The notes under the pieces: model-generated
What the model was told of the DNA's origin: nothing
Databases searched by the model: none
The model's input: the letters and a program-made list of their open reading frames with translations, nothing else
Shown here: positions 9,142 through 18,146 of the stretch, one piece after another
Numbering within the stretch: the stretch's first letter is position 1
Layout: each line of letters opens with the position of its first letter
Assembly: GCA_934433485.1 (NCBI GenBank)
Contig: CAKRZR010000010.1
Span: forward strand, 18,689-82,688
Source of the DNA: an uncultured Eubacteriales bacterium
Lineage (GTDB): Bacteria > Bacillota > Clostridia > Oscillospirales > CAG-272
Length of the DNA stretch: 64,000 nucleotides
Reading direction: 5' to 3'
Translations under genes and position numbers: made by a program

Positions 9142-9516
9142 ATGCGTACCACTTATCGGATTTTTTTACACATTCTCGCCCTTGCCGTTGTCGTTTTATG
9201 CGTGTCCTGCGGCAAATCGACCTTTGACAGCAGCCGGGTCGCGAACGAGGACGGGCTTTATCTCAGCTTCACGATGCTGGACAGGTCGGAGGAGACCGAG
9301 ATCACGGCACGTGCCGGGGAAGCTCTGTCGGTGCAGATCGCGCTGGAGGCAGGCACGGTCGATCTCGTGATCACAGCCCCCGACGGTACGTCCGCGTATA
9401 CGGGGACCGGGCTGACCGACGGCGCGTTTTCGGTCGGATTGTCGGCGGACGGCGCGTACACGATCGCGGTGACGGGCAGCCGCGCGGCGGGGACAGTCGA
9501 GGTCGTGCGGGAATGA
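9142..9516 (+). CDS. Small lipoprotein, unknown function
   Basis: 124 residues. A signal peptide ends in lipobox CVSC (Cys23), followed by one compact beta-rich domain rich in Thr, Gly and Asp (for example LVITAPDGTSAYTGTG and DGAYTIAVTGSRAAG) that looks like a small Ig- or pre-peptidase-like fold. The ribosome binding site is AGAGGT. It lies 25 bp behind the membrane XRE regulator, with which it probably forms an operon. No family is recognised. Confidence 0.75.
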   Translation: MRTTYRIFLHILALAVVVLCVSCGKSTFDSSRVANEDGLYLSFTMLDRSEETEITARAGEALSVQIALEAGTVDLVITAPDGTSAYTGTGLTDGAFSVGLSADGAYTIAVTGSRAAGTVEVVRE

Positions 9517-9584
9517 CGGCAGGTATGGCAAAAAATTCTACCGTTGGTATTGGTAAATATCAAAGGAATTTTATACGCGGTCTA

Positions 9585-9613
9585 TTGACTTTGTGAAGTG
9601 GGTATGGTATACT
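9585..9613 (+). promoter_or_regulatory. Promoter of ABC ATPase gene
   Basis: TTGACT (9585-9590), 17 bp, TATACT (9608-9613), 37 bp before the ATG at 9650. Confidence 0.8.
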
Positions 9614-9649
9614 ATAGAAAACGAAGTAAGTCAGGAAAGGAAACTACAT

Positions 9650-10354
9650 ATGCTGACGATAACACATTTGACAAAGCGGTACGGCGAGAAGCTGGCGGTG
9701 GACGATCTGTCGCTGCACATCGCGCCCGGCGAGATCTACGGTTTCATCGGACACAACGGCGCGGGCAAGACAACGACGCTCAAGTCCGTGGTGGGGATCC
9801 TGCCGTTTGAAGAGGGCGAGATCACGATCGGCGGCGTGTCGGTCAAAGCGGATCCGCTGTCGGCGAAGAAGAAACTGGCGTACATTCCGGACAACCCGGA
9901 TCTCTACGAATTTATGACGGGCGAGAAGTATCTGAACTTCATCGCGGACATTTTCGGGGTGTCGAAGGCGGAGCGGGACGCGCGGATCGCGAAATACGCG
10001 GAGATGTTCGCGCTGACCGCCGATCTTGCGAACCCGATCGCGGCGTACTCCCACGGCATGAAGCAGAAGCTGGCGATCCTCTCCGCGTGGCTCCATACGC
10101 CGCAGCTGATTCTGATGGATGAACCGTTCGTGGGACTGGACCCGGTGGCGTCGCACACCCTGAAGGGCATGATGCGCGAGCATTGCGCGGACGGCGGCGC
10201 GATCTTCTTCTCGACGCACGTTCTGGAGGTCGCCGAAAAGCTCTGCGACAAGGTGGCGATCATCAAAGGCGGCCGACTGATCCGCTCCGGCACGATGGCG
10301 GAGGTCAAAGGCGACGACACGCTCGAGGACGTATTCCTGGAACTGGAGGAATAA
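9650..10354 (+). CDS. ABC exporter ATP-binding protein
   Basis: 234-residue ATPase. Walker A is GHNGAGKTTT near residue 38, the signature YSHGMKQKLAI near 135, and Walker B with catalytic Glu LILMDEPFVGLDP near 155; the H-loop His is in FFSTHVLEVAEKL. The start at 9650 follows AGGAAAGG; an upstream in-frame TTG at 9593 would overlap the promoter. This CcmA-type subfamily drives ABC-2 exporters. The likely permease is the gene at 12821, with two unrelated genes in between. The substrate is unknown. Confidence 0.93.
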   Translation: MLTITHLTKRYGEKLAVDDLSLHIAPGEIYGFIGHNGAGKTTTLKSVVGILPFEEGEITIGGVSVKADPLSAKKKLAYIPDNPDLYEFMTGEKYLNFIADIFGVSKAERDARIAKYAEMFALTADLANPIAAYSHGMKQKLAILSAWLHTPQLILMDEPFVGLDPVASHTLKGMMREHCADGGAIFFSTHVLEVAEKLCDKVAIIKGGRLIRSGTMAEVKGDDTLEDVFLELEE

Positions 10355-10355
10355 C

Positions 10356-10476
10356 TTGGGGGAACGGGGGATACGGGGAGAACGACGTGGGAACCTTTCC
10401 CGAAAAAAGATTCCGACACCTCCCAAAACTTTTATGAAAAGGGACTGGATACAGTCTGTGCAAATCTGGGTGGAGT
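10356..10476 (+). repeat. Modular repeat, forward unit (copy 2)
   Basis: After the ATPase stop: GGGGAACGGGGGATACGGGG, an imperfect hairpin, CCCAAAACTTTTATGAAAAGG, then CAGTCTGTGCAAATCTGGG. The hairpin arms differ from other copies while the AAAACTTTTATGA and CTGTGCAA cores are kept. The following 10477-10695 holds no gene apart from the weak promoter below. Confidence 0.75.
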
Positions 10477-10531
10477 TTTGGCGGGGGACTTTCGGTTTTG
10501 ACTAAGGTGGACGGATGGGTTGCGACCTTGG

Positions 10532-10560
10532 TTGGCTGTGGTGTGTTCGGATTGTATTGT
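10532..10560 (+). promoter_or_regulatory. Possible promoter of membrane protein 10696
   Basis: TTGGCT (10532-10537), 17 bp, TATTGT (10555-10560). Both boxes are only partial matches. Confidence 0.4.
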
Positions 10561-10695
10561 TAGGAGGTTTTTGTCGTTTGTGACAGTGCTATCGTAAGGT
10601 GGCGGTTCGGCTGGATCGTTTGACGACGTAGGGATGTGCGCTCAGGATATGGTTTGATGCGTTTCCGTATGTGGCTTACGAATGAGGAGAATAGT

Positions 10696-11958
10696 ATGAA
10701 TCCAAAGAGGAATGTTACGGCTCTGGATACGGTGAAGTATGGGATCGTCATGATGCTTGCGAATCTCGGTGGGACGATTGCAGCACTGGTAGTGCTTTCC
10801 CTGCTGCGAACGATCACGAGCGATCGCTTGCTTGTTCTTGTGCTTTTCCTTGCAGTTCTGATAGTCGGTACACCGATCCTGACATGGTTATATTTCCGGT
10901 ATAAGATTCCCGATATTGTCCCGAAGTGCGGCGATGGCGTATCTTCACGGCGGATGATTTTTGATACCTTTCTCCGTGTGGTGCTGCCTGCGGAGATCAT
11001 GCGGTGGATCCTTGTGTCCCTGCCGACAGAACCGGGACATATCTTAGAATTTGGGTATCGCTTTTTTGAAGGCGTATTCGCGTTTTTACCGAATTTCCTG
11101 TACGACATAGTGTACATGTCGCCGCGTGACCGTCTTTCCGCCATTCGGGAATCCGGATATATCGCGGCAGATCATCTCGCGTTTCACGCGGTATATTTTG
11201 TATATTTTCTTATGACGCTTGCCGTGCTCTATCTGTTGTTTGAGAGAGTATGGCGGGGGTATGAGGGCGAATGCAAGAAGAAAAATCTGACTGCGGATAT
11301 ATCCGGAGCAGATGGAATGACACAGAACGAACAGATCATAAAGCGGGATTTTTACTACCAAAGAGACGTTACCGCTGTTGATCGGTGCAAATTCGCCGCG
11401 GTTTCTCTCGGCGCGCAGCTTGGCGCCTATTACTACATCCTGTGCTTTACCTCGCTTTTGTCCATGTGGCAGGGGAGTGCGACCCATGCGGTTCTGCAAG
11501 CCCTATGCACACTCCCGGTGGCGGCGCTGCTCCCCAGCTTTCTTGTTCATCGTTATCTGACGTCCGTGGTACCGAAGCTGTATTCTCTGCGGGATGAAGA
11601 AAAATGGTGGTACAAAAAAGCGGTGCGGCTGATGCTTGGCGGGGAGATTTTCCGGTTGCTTGTCGGGCTTATTCCGCTGCCGTTCACGGCGTATGGCGTA
11701 CTCACCTCTCCCGTGACGTATCTCCTCTACACGATTGCCTATGTCAATCCAGCCGGGAAGTATGAGGCGATCTTCGTCCACCACAGCGTATCCCCGGTCG
11801 ATACCGCTGTCTTCCTTATCATATATGTCCTCTATTTCAGCCTGTACAATTTCTTCCTCTATCGCAGGTGCCGCCATGAGGTCAGACGACAGCATGTCTA
11901 TCTGACTGGGTGTCTCCGGGAAAAAGAAAAGTCAGACAGCTATTACTACAAAGGATAA
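10696..11958 (+). CDS. Internally duplicated polytopic membrane protein, unknown
   Basis: 420 residues from ATG 10696 (GAGGAG just upstream). Two homologous halves of about 190 residues are visible. Each opens with a cytosolic VTALD or VTAVD peptide and a membrane helix (TVKYGIVMMLANLGG; RCKFAAVSLGAQLGAYYY). Each then has an amphipathic EI.R motif (LPAEIMRWILVSLP; LGGEIFRLLVGLIP) and a helix with Y..YM/VNP-like residues (LYDIVYMSPRDR; LYTIAYVNPAGK). About eight membrane segments in total. No known family is recognised. It sits between the ATPase and permease of an ABC exporter and is followed 25 bp later by a zinc-ribbon membrane protein. Confidence 0.75.
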   Translation: MNPKRNVTALDTVKYGIVMMLANLGGTIAALVVLSLLRTITSDRLLVLVLFLAVLIVGTPILTWLYFRYKIPDIVPKCGDGVSSRRMIFDTFLRVVLPAEIMRWILVSLPTEPGHILEFGYRFFEGVFAFLPNFLYDIVYMSPRDRLSAIRESGYIAADHLAFHAVYFVYFLMTLAVLYLLFERVWRGYEGECKKKNLTADISGADGMTQNEQIIKRDFYYQRDVTAVDRCKFAAVSLGAQLGAYYYILCFTSLLSMWQGSATHAVLQALCTLPVAALLPSFLVHRYLTSVVPKLYSLRDEEKWWYKKAVRLMLGGEIFRLLVGLIPLPFTAYGVLTSPVTYLLYTIAYVNPAGKYEAIFVHHSVSPVDTAVFLIIYVLYFSLYNFFLYRRCRHEVRRQHVYLTGCLREKEKSDSYYYKG

Positions 11959-11983
11959 CAGACCACAGAAAGGAGTTCCTCCC

Positions 11984-12559
11984 ATGAAAGAACGATTCCC
12001 GCCTGAGACGGAACGCAAGCTGCTTGCCCTTGGAAACCGCAGATACCTCCGGGTGCTTGCCCTGACCATCGGCTGGATCCTATTGGTGCTTGCCGCGTGG
12101 CTGTATACCGCCTTCCATTTCGCGCGCGGCTTCACCTCCCCCTCCCATTTTGTCTTTCCGCTGTTGTGGGTGCTGCCGTTTTATCCGCTCCGGGTGCAGA
12201 ACACGCTGTGCGGCAAAACCTTTTACGCCAACGTCGTCTCCGCGAAGTATTCCTCCACATACAAAGCTCTGACCGGGCCGATGACGTGGAAACAGATGCG
12301 GGAGATGGAGGTCTCCACCGCGGATGTGGTGTTTGACGGCGACCACGGCGAGCGGCTGTGTGTTGTGTATAAGGAAAGAAGCGTCCTCGCCAATGAGATC
12401 TATTATAAGCCGGGCGACAGAGTTCTCGTCCTCCGCGGTCTGAAATATCCCGTGAAATGCCCCATCCCCGACGACGCGGAGTATCTCTGCCCCGTCTGCG
12501 GCAACTTCATCAAACCCGGCCGCCGCCGCTGTCCGTGGTGTAAGGCGAATTTCGAGTGA
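11984..12559 (+). CDS. Two-helix membrane protein with C-terminal zinc ribbon
   Basis: 191 residues. Two hydrophobic helices (VLALTIGWILLVLAAWLY and FVFPLLWVLPFYPL) are followed by a beta-rich region (VVFDGDHGERLCVVYKER, GDRVLVLRGLKYPVKCPI) and a terminal zinc ribbon LCPVCGNFIKPGRRRCPWCK with two CxxC knuckles. The ribosome binding site is AGGAG. It is probably co-transcribed with the duplicated membrane protein 25 bp upstream. Function unknown. Confidence 0.75.
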   Translation: MKERFPPETERKLLALGNRRYLRVLALTIGWILLVLAAWLYTAFHFARGFTSPSHFVFPLLWVLPFYPLRVQNTLCGKTFYANVVSAKYSSTYKALTGPMTWKQMREMEVSTADVVFDGDHGERLCVVYKERSVLANEIYYKPGDRVLVLRGLKYPVKCPIPDDAEYLCPVCGNFIKPGRRRCPWCKANFE

Positions 12560-12682
12560 GGCCATATATTGCACATCGGTTATAGAAACATAAAGTTTCC
12601 ACAAAAATAACGCCTGCGATAGCCGGTTCGCTCCATGATCAAGCGTGATCGCCAAACAATCCAAGCCAAACGCTGCCTTAGA

Positions 12683-12788
12683 CTTGCACAAACGAAATTC
12701 TATCCCCTCCATTTATAAAAGTTCTTGCCAAGGCTGGAACGAACAAGTTCGTTCTCAAGAAGCCGCGTTCCCCTCGTTCTCCCCATGT
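12683..12788 (-). repeat. Modular repeat, reverse unit (copy 3)
   Basis: Reads CTTGCACAAACGAAATTC, ATAAAAGTTCTTGCCAAGG, the palindrome GAACGAACAAGTTCGTTC (12737-12754), then AAGCCGCGTTCCCC. It is the inverted counterpart of the forward unit at 10356, so the two intervening genes lie between inverted repeat units. Confidence 0.85.
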
Positions 12789-12820
12789 TTGACTCGTACT
12801 CTCTGTGAGGATTTTCGATT

Positions 12821-14416
12821 ATGATAAAGATTCTACTCAAAAAACAGATGTCCGAAATGTTTCGGATGTATCTCTATGACGCGAAGAAGAATAAAGCGCG
12901 GTCGAAGGCGTCGGTGATCGGGCTGTTTGTCATGTACGCGTTTTTGATCGTCGGCGTGCTCGGCGGCATCTTCACGTATCTTGCCGTAAGCCTGTGCCGC
13001 CCGCTGTCGGACGCCGGTGTTCCGTGGCTGTACTTTTTGCTCATCACCATGATCTCTGTCGCGCTCGGCGTGTTCGGCAGTGTGTTCAACACGTTCGCAA
13101 GCCTGTACCTTGCCAGGGACAACGACCTGCTCCTGTCCATGCCGATCCCGGTGCGCGCCATCATGGCGTCCCGACTGCTCGGCGTGTACCTCATGGGATT
13201 GTTGTATTCCGGCATCGTCATGATCCCCGCCGTCATCGTCTACTTCGTGACCGCGCCCGTAACGCCGCTTGCCGTCGTCGGATCGATTCTGCTGACCGTT
13301 TGCGTGACGCTGTTCGTGCTGGTGCTGTCGTGCCTGCTTGGCTGGGTCGTCGCGAAAATCTCCGTCAAGCTGCGCCATAAGAGCATTGTGACCGTGCTCG
13401 CGTCCCTTGTGTTCATCGGTCTGTACTATTTCGTCTACTTCCGTGCACAGTCCGTGATCCAGGAGCTCGTCGCCAATGCCGCTGTCGTGGGCGGGAAGAT
13501 CCGGGGCGCGGCGTATCCCCTGTACGCCATCGGGCAAATGGGCATCGGCGATCCGCTTGCCATCGCGTGCGTCACCGTCGTTACCGTCCTGCTCTTTGTA
13601 CTGACCATGTACCTCATCGCGCACAGCTTCATCCGTATTGCCACCACGCCGCAGAATGCCGAGAAAAAGGCGTACGTCGCCGGTCGGGAAAAGGTCCACT
13701 CTCCCGATATGGCTCTCCTCCTGCGCGAAGCGTTCCGCTTTACAAGCAGCGCGAACTATATGCTCAACTGCGGAATGGCGATCCTCCTCATCCCGATCTG
13801 CGCCGTGCTGCTCCTCTGGAAGGGCGGTATGCTCGCAGAGATGATCCCGGAGCTTCTCGGTACCGCTGAGGCAGCCGTTGTTTTCGCCGCCGGGGGTGCG
13901 TTTGCCCTCGCCGCCATGAACGACATCTCCGCGCCCTCCGTCTCTCTGGAAGGGAAAAATCTCTGGATCGCAAGGTCCCTCCCCGTCACCGCGTGGCAGA
14001 TTTTGCGCGCCAAGCTCTGGTTGCACGTCGCCTTGACCGTGGTGCCGATGACGCTTTATTGTATCTGCGCCGCCATCGGACTGCGATTGACCATCCTCCA
14101 GACCGTGCTCCTCCTTGCCGCCGCGACCGCCTACGTGTTCTTCTCCGCCGCGCTCGGTCTGGCCCTCAATCTCAAGCACCCGAACCTCACCTGGTCGAAT
14201 GAAAATATCCCGATCAAGCAGAGCCTGCCCGTGTTCCTCTGCCTCTTTGGTGGCTGGATTTATGGCGCGGCTGCCGTGATCGTGTATTTCCTCTTCCCGG
14301 GGCCGGTCAACGCCGTGCTGTATCTCCTCCCTGTCACCGCCGTTACCATCGCCGCCGCAGCAGCACTGTGGATCTGGCTCTACAAACGCGGGACAAGGAT
14401 CTACGAAGCCCTGTAA
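12821..14416 (+). CDS. ABC-2 type exporter permease (large Bacillota form)
   Basis: 531 residues with about twelve hydrophobic segments (such as VIGLFVMYAFLIVGVLGGIF, VALGVFGSVFNTFASLYLA and VVPMTLYCICAAIGLRL). The cytosolic N terminus is short and basic. The size and the motif NDLLLSMPIPVRAIMASRLL match the large permeases paired with CcmA-type ATPases in Bacillota. The partner ATPase is very likely the gene ending at 10354. A GAGG site lies 10 bp before the ATG. The transported substrate is unknown. Confidence 0.85.
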   Translation: MIKILLKKQMSEMFRMYLYDAKKNKARSKASVIGLFVMYAFLIVGVLGGIFTYLAVSLCRPLSDAGVPWLYFLLITMISVALGVFGSVFNTFASLYLARDNDLLLSMPIPVRAIMASRLLGVYLMGLLYSGIVMIPAVIVYFVTAPVTPLAVVGSILLTVCVTLFVLVLSCLLGWVVAKISVKLRHKSIVTVLASLVFIGLYYFVYFRAQSVIQELVANAAVVGGKIRGAAYPLYAIGQMGIGDPLAIACVTVVTVLLFVLTMYLIAHSFIRIATTPQNAEKKAYVAGREKVHSPDMALLLREAFRFTSSANYMLNCGMAILLIPICAVLLLWKGGMLAEMIPELLGTAEAAVVFAAGGAFALAAMNDISAPSVSLEGKNLWIARSLPVTAWQILRAKLWLHVALTVVPMTLYCICAAIGLRLTILQTVLLLAAATAYVFFSAALGLALNLKHPNLTWSNENIPIKQSLPVFLCLFGGWIYGAAAVIVYFLFPGPVNAVLYLLPVTAVTIAAAAALWIWLYKRGTRIYEAL

Positions 14417-14425
14417 ACCATAAAG

Positions 14426-14460
14426 GATGCCCGATCCGCTGCCGGTCGAGCATCTTTTTT
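14426..14460 (+). terminator. Terminator after ABC permease
   Basis: Stem GATGC-CGA / TCG-GCATC (14426-14454) followed by six T residues. Confidence 0.75.
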
Positions 14461-14464
14461 GCGC

Positions 14465-14493
14465 TTGCATATTGTCAACAATTTTGGTATAAT
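14465..14493 (+). promoter_or_regulatory. Promoter of TetM-like GTPase gene
   Basis: TTGCAT (14465-14470), 17 bp, TATAAT (14488-14493). It leaves a leader of about 140 nt with possible CCCTT/AAGGG and CACC..CTCC/GGAG..GGTG stems but no clear terminator. Confidence 0.75.
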
Positions 14494-14639
14494 GAGAATA
14501 AGGCCGAAAACAGAAAAAACGGACGCGGACGGCACCAGCTCCCCGATAGAAACGCTTTTGGAGGGGGTGTGGCCCTTTTCGGGAAGGGTTCTGCCATCGC
14601 GTCCCCTGTACCAAATCATGAGCGATAGAGAGGTATACC

Positions 14640-16715
14640 ATGCCATCGAGTGCATTTTTGAATCTGGGTATCCTTGCGCACGTAGACGCCGGGAAGACGA
14701 CGCTGACGGAGCGGATGCTGTTCGCGGCGGGCAGTATCCGGGAGGCGGGCAGTGTGGACGACGGCAGCACACGCACCGATTCGCTGTCCGTCGAGAGGGA
14801 GAGAGGCATCTCTGTCCGCACGGCGACCGCGTCGCTCTTCTGGCACGGCAAGACGGTCAATATTATCGACACCCCCGGTCACGTCGACTTTGCCGGAGAG
14901 GTCGAGCGGTGTCTCGGCGCGCTGGATATCGCCATTATCGTCGTGTCCGCACCGGACGGCGTACGCGCGCATACCGAGAACATCCTCCGCGCCCTCGACC
15001 TCTGCCATACGCCGCGCGTCCTGTTCGTCAATAAAATCGACCGCGCCGGAGCAGAGCAGTCCGCGCCCGATTCCGCCGTATTGTCCGCCGCACTCCGCCG
15101 CGTCACCGGCGCGGAGATGACGTATATGAACGCGCAGTACGTGTCCGATATCGCCACCGCACGCGCGACGGTCCATCTGCGTCCGATCGCGGAGGCTGCC
15201 ACGGAGGCGCTGGCGGAGTTCGATCCCGAAGCAGAGGAAGCGTTCCTCACCGATACCGTATTGTCGGACGATGCCGCGCGCGAAAAGCTGTGTGCCGCCA
15301 TCCGCGATTGCAGGGTCACGCCGATCCTCTGGGGCTGCGCGAAAAACGGCACGGGCGTCACGGAGCTGCTCGATTTCTGCACCGATTTCATGCCGGACGC
15401 CGCGGACCGCGCCTCAGACGCCCTCTCCGGGGTGATCTTCAAGATTGAGCACGACCGCACCATGGGCAAGCTCGCATATATCCGCCTGTTCGGGGGCAGC
15501 CTCAAGAGCCGCGATTCCGTCACGCTGATCGATCCTGCCGCACAAACCGATCCCGCCACCGCCGATCCCGAGCCGGACGACGCTGTTCCCGTGGAGGACG
15601 ATACGCCTGCCGCACCGTGGAAGATCACCCAGATCCGCCGCGCCGATGTGCAAAACGGGGGCAGATTCGTGGACGCGGGTTCGGTCACCGCCGGGGATAT
15701 TGGCGTGCTGTGCGGTCTGACCGGGGCAAAATGCGGCAATTTTGTCGGAGCGGTCACCGGGAACACGACGGCGCGCCTTGCCTATCCGCTCCTGTCCGTG
15801 CAGGTCAGGCCATCCGCGCAGGACGAAGCGAAAATGCCGGGAGAAGCCCTGCCGTCGCTGGCAAACGCGATGCGGGAGCTGTCTGAGGAGGAGCCGTATC
15901 TCGACGCGAAATGGGAAAACGGGCAGTCCGAGATCGTCGTGCACCTGACCGGCGGCGTGCAGCAGGAAATCCTCGAAAATCTGTTATGGGAACGGTACGG
16001 CAAGCGCGCGGTGTTCTCCAAGCCGACCGTGATCTATAAGGAAACGCCGACGCGCGAGGGGATTGCCTACGCCGACTATACCATGCCGAAGCCGTGCTGG
16101 GCGGTCGTGCAGTTCAAGTTTACGCCCATGCCGCGCGGTTACGGCGTGTCCTACCACGGCAGACTGCCGTCCAATCAGCTGTTCTATCGCTACCAGAGCC
16201 ACATCCGCCGCTCGTTCCGGGAATGTCTGGCGCAGGGACTCCACGGCTGGGAGGTCACGGATTTCCGCTGCGACCTCATCGGCGGCGAGCACCACACGAT
16301 CCACACGCACCCGCTCGATTTCTTCGTCTGCACCCCGATGGCGTTCATGAACGGACTGGTGAACTGCGGCACCACGCTGCTCGAACCGCTCATGCGTTGG
16401 CGGATCACGTGCCCGATGGAGCTTTCCGGCAAGATCCTCTCGCAGGTCACGAACCTCCGCGGCACCTACGACACGCCGGTCGTGGCAGGGGACACTGCGT
16501 CCATGGAGGCGATCCTGCCCCTTGCGACCACGATGCATTTCCCGATCTGGCTGGCGTCCACGACCTCCGGCAAGGCGGCGTGCGCGTCGGATTTCTATGG
16601 CTACAGCGAATGCCCGCCGGGAGAAATGCACGAGACCCCCAGACGCGGCGTCAATCCGCTGGACCGGGCAAGATGGATCCTGTACTGCCGCGGCGCCGGG
16701 AAGTGGGAGGAATGA
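14640..16715 (+). CDS. TetM/EF-G-like translational GTPase
   Basis: 691-residue GTPase of the ribosomal-protection (TetM/TetO/OtrA) superfamily. The G domain shows AHVDAGKTTLTER (G1), DTPGHVDF (G3) and NKID (G4). EF-G-like domains III-V follow, with GGEHHTIHTHPLDFFVCTP and EPLMRWRITCP in domain IV and V positions. Classical TetM carries a YSPVST tip loop in domain IV that displaces tetracycline; here the aligned stretch reads HHTIHTH. It is therefore probably a ribosome-acting relative whose resistance role is uncertain. It has its own promoter and a long leader. Confidence 0.85.
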   Translation: MPSSAFLNLGILAHVDAGKTTLTERMLFAAGSIREAGSVDDGSTRTDSLSVERERGISVRTATASLFWHGKTVNIIDTPGHVDFAGEVERCLGALDIAIIVVSAPDGVRAHTENILRALDLCHTPRVLFVNKIDRAGAEQSAPDSAVLSAALRRVTGAEMTYMNAQYVSDIATARATVHLRPIAEAATEALAEFDPEAEEAFLTDTVLSDDAAREKLCAAIRDCRVTPILWGCAKNGTGVTELLDFCTDFMPDAADRASDALSGVIFKIEHDRTMGKLAYIRLFGGSLKSRDSVTLIDPAAQTDPATADPEPDDAVPVEDDTPAAPWKITQIRRADVQNGGRFVDAGSVTAGDIGVLCGLTGAKCGNFVGAVTGNTTARLAYPLLSVQVRPSAQDEAKMPGEALPSLANAMRELSEEEPYLDAKWENGQSEIVVHLTGGVQQEILENLLWERYGKRAVFSKPTVIYKETPTREGIAYADYTMPKPCWAVVQFKFTPMPRGYGVSYHGRLPSNQLFYRYQSHIRRSFRECLAQGLHGWEVTDFRCDLIGGEHHTIHTHPLDFFVCTPMAFMNGLVNCGTTLLEPLMRWRITCPMELSGKILSQVTNLRGTYDTPVVAGDTASMEAILPLATTMHFPIWLASTTSGKAACASDFYGYSECPPGEMHETPRRGVNPLDRARWILYCRGAGKWEE

Positions 16716-16746
16716 CGTTTACGAAAATGTTTCGCAGCCAAAGGGC

Positions 16747-16775
16747 TTGATTCCTGCCGCCGGACGTGGTATAAT
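16747..16775 (+). promoter_or_regulatory. Promoter of MFS gene
   Basis: TTGATT (16747-16752), 17 bp, TATAAT (16770-16775), 38 bp before the ATG. Confidence 0.8.
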
Positions 16776-16812
16776 GGCACGATGGTCAAAACCGGGCAGG
16801 AGAGAGGTACAT

Positions 16813-18141
16813 ATGGAAAAGACAAAAACACGCGCGACGGATACGACAGCGGCAGATACGGACGCGCGCTTTGCGTCACGGGAGTATAAGCTCTCGCGCG
16901 GCGCGTACAAGGCACAATGCACGTTTGAATATTTCATCGCGATTCTGGTGAGCGATGCGTATCTGTCGAAGCTGCTTGCGACGATCGGGATGACGGATAT
17001 GCAGATCGGGGTGATCTCGTCGTTCATCTCGCTGGCGTTTTTATTCCAGCTGGCGTCGATCTTTGTGGTCGGGTACATCAAAAACGTGAAGGGCGCGGGA
17101 ATGCTGTTCAATACGCTCGGCAGCGTGCTGTTTCTGGGGCTGTACCTGATCCCGTTTCTGCCCTTTGCGCGGTCGGTCAAGACGGCGCTGGTGGTGGTGT
17201 GCATCCTGGCGGCGTACTTCTGCAACTATTTTGTGACCTCGATGATCTACAAGTGGGGCAACTCGTTCGTGGAGCCGGGGAAGCGCGGGGTCTATTCGGC
17301 GGAAAAGGAGATGATCTCTCTGGTCTCCGGCATGGCGTTCACGTTTCTGGTAGGCTTTGTGATGGACCGGTACGAGCTGGCGGACGATCTCTACGGCGGC
17401 TTTTTGTTCATCGCTGTCGCGGGCTTCATTGTCGCCGTGTGCAATTTTGTCTCCCTCGCGCTGATCAGGCGGACGAGCGCGTCGGAAGTGGAGCATCGCC
17501 ATACGCTGCGGGAGATCTTTCAAAATACGCTGGGCAGCGCGTCGTTCCGGCACGTGGTGTTTTTGACGGTGCTCTTTGACTGTGGGCGGTATCTGACGAT
17601 CGGGTTCATGGGGATCTACAAGGTAAAGGATCTGCTTCTGACGGTCGGGACGGTGCAGGTGATCAACATTGCGGGAAATCTGGCGCGGTTTTTCATCTCC
17701 AAGCCGTTCGGGCGCTTTTCGGACAGGACGTCGTACGCACGCGGGATGGAGCTGGCGCTGTGCATTGCCGCGCTCGGCTTTTTCCTGAACATGTTCTCGC
17801 AGCCGTCGGCGAAGGTATTCGTGGTGCTGTTCACGATCCTGTACGCCGTCAGCTCCGCGGGCACGAATCAGAATTCGCTGAACATCGTCTACAGCTACGT
17901 GCCGCTGGATTATTTCGTCCCAGCGTGCGCGATCAAAAACAGCATCGGCGGCGTGTGCGGCTTTCTCTCCTCCCTCCTCGGCGCGCGCATCCTATCGGCG
18001 GTGCAGGCAAACGGCAATGTCGTCTTTGGCATTCCGATGTACGGGCAGCAGCTCTTATCCGCGCTGTCGTTTGTGGTATTGTTGGCGGCTGTGGTATACG
18101 TCCGTCTCGTGATCGAAAAGCAGGCGGTCATGCGGCAGTAG
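16813..18141 (+). CDS. MFS transporter
   Basis: 442-residue transporter with about twelve membrane helices (for example FLFQLASIFVVGYIKNVKGA, LVSGMAFTFLVGFVMDRYEL and VQVINIAGNLARFFI). Major facilitator features include the cytosolic loop region KPFGRFSDRTSYARGMELAL, resembling the GxxxD-RxGRR family loop. The start at 16813 follows GAGAGGT; longer in-frame starts would lie across the promoter. A Thr/Asp-rich cytosolic N-terminal tail of about 25 residues precedes the first helix. The substrate cannot be predicted. Confidence 0.85.
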   Translation: MEKTKTRATDTTAADTDARFASREYKLSRGAYKAQCTFEYFIAILVSDAYLSKLLATIGMTDMQIGVISSFISLAFLFQLASIFVVGYIKNVKGAGMLFNTLGSVLFLGLYLIPFLPFARSVKTALVVVCILAAYFCNYFVTSMIYKWGNSFVEPGKRGVYSAEKEMISLVSGMAFTFLVGFVMDRYELADDLYGGFLFIAVAGFIVAVCNFVSLALIRRTSASEVEHRHTLREIFQNTLGSASFRHVVFLTVLFDCGRYLTIGFMGIYKVKDLLLTVGTVQVINIAGNLARFFISKPFGRFSDRTSYARGMELALCIAALGFFLNMFSQPSAKVFVVLFTILYAVSSAGTNQNSLNIVYSYVPLDYFVPACAIKNSIGGVCGFLSSLLGARILSAVQANGNVVFGIPMYGQQLLSALSFVVLLAAVVYVRLVIEKQAVMRQ

Positions 18142-18146
18142 TGGTA

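Noticed and set aside
12833..14872. Long minus-strand frame opposite the ABC permease
   Set aside because: Low-complexity His/Asp/Gly/Glu shadow of the permease, without a start site or motif.
14640..16715. Calling the GTPase a tetracycline-resistance gene
   Set aside because: The tip loop that contacts tetracycline in TetM is different and there is no mobile context.
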